NCBI RefSeq assembly: GCF_030913705.1
Contig: NZ_CP133190.1
Span: 5,047,501 to 5,111,500 of the forward strand
Source: Anaerocolumna sp. MB42-C2
GTDB taxonomy: Bacteria > Bacillota > Clostridia > Lachnospirales > Lachnospiraceae
Direction of reading: 5' to 3'
DNA length: 64,000 nucleotides
Shown: piece after piece, positions 62,622-64,000 of the stretch
Position numbering within the stretch: position 1 is the first letter of the stretch
Layout of the letters: every line of letters begins with the position of its first letter
Notes under the pieces: model-generated
The model's input: the letters and a program-made list of their open reading frames with translations, nothing else
What the model was told of the DNA's origin: nothing
The model's database searches: none
Program-made: the position numbers and the translations under genes

Positions 62622-63710
62622 TTAATAAATCTGATTAGAGAAATGTTTCTTTACCGTGGATTCCCGGTAAATAGCATCGGTTTGAAGATAAGTTATAGTG
62701 TATGGAAGGGAAGGGTTTTGAATCCGATCCAATAGCTTTTTAGCAGCAATGATCCCCATATCAGAACTGTGAGAATTTACAGTGGTCAGATGGGGTTCTA
62801 CAACAACAGAAGCCGGAACGTTATCAAAACCGGTTACAAGAACGTTTTTGGGTACAGTGATATTCAGGTCTTTTAAACAGGAAATTAGCTGAATTGCCAA
62901 GGAATCATTGGCACAAACAAAAAGTTCCGGTAATGGATCCATCATTTTTAAATTAGAAATCAACCACAAACGATCCCAGTATTTTAAATCATCTTTTTCA
63001 ATAATACAGAAAGATTTATTAACTGTTAGATCACAGCCCTGGAGAGCCATACAGAAACCAGTCCAACGTTCGTAGAAACTTAAACAGTGTGTATAGGATC
63101 CTACGAATCCAGCCCGGTTAATACGGTGTTCATAAAGAAGTTTTTTAACCATATTGGCTAATCTGTATTTACTTTCCATTAATAAAATATCTGCGTTTAA
63201 GTTGTCTTCTGCTGCAGTGTAATAGGAATCGATAAATAAAACCGGTTTATTCAAAGAGCTGAGCATTTTACAATATTCACGGTCAAATAATTCCACACAT
63301 AAGATTGCGTCAATATTATTTAAGTCAAAAGTATTCGGCAGCCGTAAATAATGAATATCAGTATCCTGGATAGTAAATAGGGATAGGGTATACCCATATT
63401 TACTGATTTCCTGCTCCATTGTGGTTAACAGGGAAGAGCCAATATGCTGCTTATCCGGAAACTTATGAAATGTCAGGGCAATGTTGCCATGGATATTAGG
63501 AGCAGCATTTTGTTCTGAGGATTTAATAATATTAAAGGATTCTGGCATAGTGGAAAATTGTCTATAATTCAGTTCCGCCGCTCTCTTTAAGACCTTCTGT
63601 CTGGTTTTTTCTGAAATATTTTCACTGCCATTTAATGCTTTAGAAACGGTAGTGCGGGAAAGATGAAGTGAATCTGCAATATCCTGCACTAATATTCTTT
63701 GCTTTGCCAT
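62622..63710 (-). CDS. LacI-family transcriptional regulator 3
   Basis: The 362-residue regulator has helix-turn-helix RILVQDIADSLHLSRTTVSKALNGSENI at residues 4-31 and an effector domain (LFVCANDSLAIQLISCLKDLNITVPKNVLVTGFDNVPASVVVEP). It is convergent with the importer 3 operon. Its own promoter carries a perfect TTGTAAACC/GGTTTACAA operator, so it is probably autoregulated. Sequence similarity with LacI 1 and 2 suggests paralogues. Confidence 0.93.
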   Translation of the reverse strand: MAKQRILVQDIADSLHLSRTTVSKALNGSENISEKTRQKVLKRAAELNYRQFSTMPESFNIIKSSEQNAAPNIHGNIALTFHKFPDKQHIGSSLLTTMEQEISKYGYTLSLFTIQDTDIHYLRLPNTFDLNNIDAILCVELFDREYCKMLSSLNKPVLFIDSYYTAAEDNLNADILLMESKYRLANMVKKLLYEHRINRAGFVGSYTHCLSFYERWTGFCMALQGCDLTVNKSFCIIEKDDLKYWDRLWLISNLKMMDPLPELFVCANDSLAIQLISCLKDLNITVPKNVLVTGFDNVPASVVVEPHLTTVNSHSSDMGIIAAKKLLDRIQNPSLPYTITYLQTDAIYRESTVKKHFSNQIY

Positions 63711-63740
63711 AATGTTAAAAATTCCTTTTCTTTATCTCTT

Positions 63741-63771
63741 TTGTAAACCTAATACAGAAGTTGGTTTACAA
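63741..63771 (-). promoter_or_regulatory. Operator of LacI gene 3
   Basis: TTGTAAACC (63741-63749) and GGTTTACAA (63763-63771) are a perfect 9-base inverted repeat with a 13-base spacer, between the -10 box and the start codon. Confidence 0.65.
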
Positions 63772-63776
63772 TTTTT

Positions 63777-63805
63777 ATTATATCACAGAAAGAATGTGCA
63801 CGCAA
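63777..63805 (-). promoter_or_regulatory. Promoter of LacI gene 3
   Basis: On the minus strand TTGCGT (63805-63800), a 17-base spacer and TATAAT (63782-63777) form a promoter whose start point falls in the palindromic operator. Confidence 0.6.
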
Positions 63806-63807
63806 TA

Positions 63808-64000
63808 TGTTTACAAATAGTAATTATGTTTACAAATGTAAAAATTTAAAAAATTAAATAGGCATATAAAACATACAAAATATATAAAAACATTCTGTTT
63901 GATTTGTTTGAATATACAAATCAAACAAAGACAGATTGACAAATGTTTAAAAAGTGTTAAAATAAATTTACACATAAGAAATACAGATATATAAATAAAT
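63808..64000 (+). promoter_or_regulatory. Control region for a rightward gene beyond the window
   Basis: Two TGTTTACA half-sites 19 bases apart (63808-63815 and 63827-63834), a 10-base inverted repeat GTTTGATTTG / CAAATCAAAC (63897-63926), and a TTGACA (63936-63941) with AAAATA 17 bases on form a likely regulated promoter directed out of the window. No gene starts before 64000. Confidence 0.5.

Noticed and set aside
1..64000. CRISPR arrays, tRNA or rRNA genes, complete insertion sequences
   Set aside because: I saw no regularly spaced repeats, no cloverleaf-like tRNA signature with CCA-end consensus, no rRNA sequence and no intact transposase.

Overview
The window looks like a chromosomal segment of a low-GC, Gram-positive anaerobe, most likely a Lachnospiraceae-type clostridium. 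This is inferred from AT-rich intergenic DNA, strong AGGAGG ribosome binding sites, three serine recombinases in a row behind a prophage, ABC sugar importers without their own ATPase, and many LacI/AraC regulated glycoside hydrolase genes. It was read by eye and no database search was run.

Positions 1-24.2 kb hold the late half of a siphovirus-type prophage in canonical order: gamma-glutamylcyclotransferase-like protein, DUF5049 protein, large terminase, portal, ClpP-type prohead protease, HK97 capsid protein, head-fibre protein, connector, head closure, gp10-like, tail completion, major tail protein, tail chaperone with a programmed -1 frameshift, tape measure, distal tail, tail endopeptidase-like protein, fibre/baseplate proteins, holin and amidase. 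A SHOCT-like protein and three serine recombinase genes follow, ending at a strong terminator. The packaging upstream and early genes lie outside the window.

Positions 24.3-29 kb are an ion-homeostasis block. On the minus strand, a soluble MgtE-like protein (PRC barrel, MgtE-N and CBS domains, no membrane part) is followed by an NRAMP-family transporter with a non-canonical metal site. They are preceded by a 36-codon leader ORF overlapping two mutually exclusive hairpins, one of which hides the Shine-Dalgarno sequence. On the plus strand a fluoride riboswitch with a terminator controls a CLC-F type fluoride exporter. A DMT-family exporter and an AraC regulator follow.

Positions 30-40 kb are a gene graveyard surrounding a lacZ-type GH2 beta-galactosidase and its divergent AraC regulator. 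I recognise remnants of an RNA m5U methyltransferase (RlmCD/TrmA family) 3' end in four copies, an ABC-2 permease, a DUF5605 glycoside hydrolase, YitT, GH3 beta-glucosidase, TetR, a CocE/NonD hydrolase, an acyl carrier protein and an M28 peptidase.

Positions 40.3-64 kb are a large carbohydrate-utilisation region. A first importer has a solute-binding protein fused to carbohydrate-binding-like domains. It is followed by NHL/TPR, Yip1 and DUF5696 membrane or surface proteins, a second importer, a secreted GH32-like lipoprotein, a LacI regulator and a HAD phosphatase. A second LacI gene lies divergent from a cytoplasmic GH32-like enzyme, which is followed by a third importer and a third LacI gene. 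None of the three importers encodes an ATPase, so a shared MsmX-type ATPase elsewhere is likely. The combined picture is capture and trimming of a fructoside-like or related glycan at the surface, import, and completion of hydrolysis inside the cell, with LacI control through TGTAAAC-type and GTGCAC-type operators.
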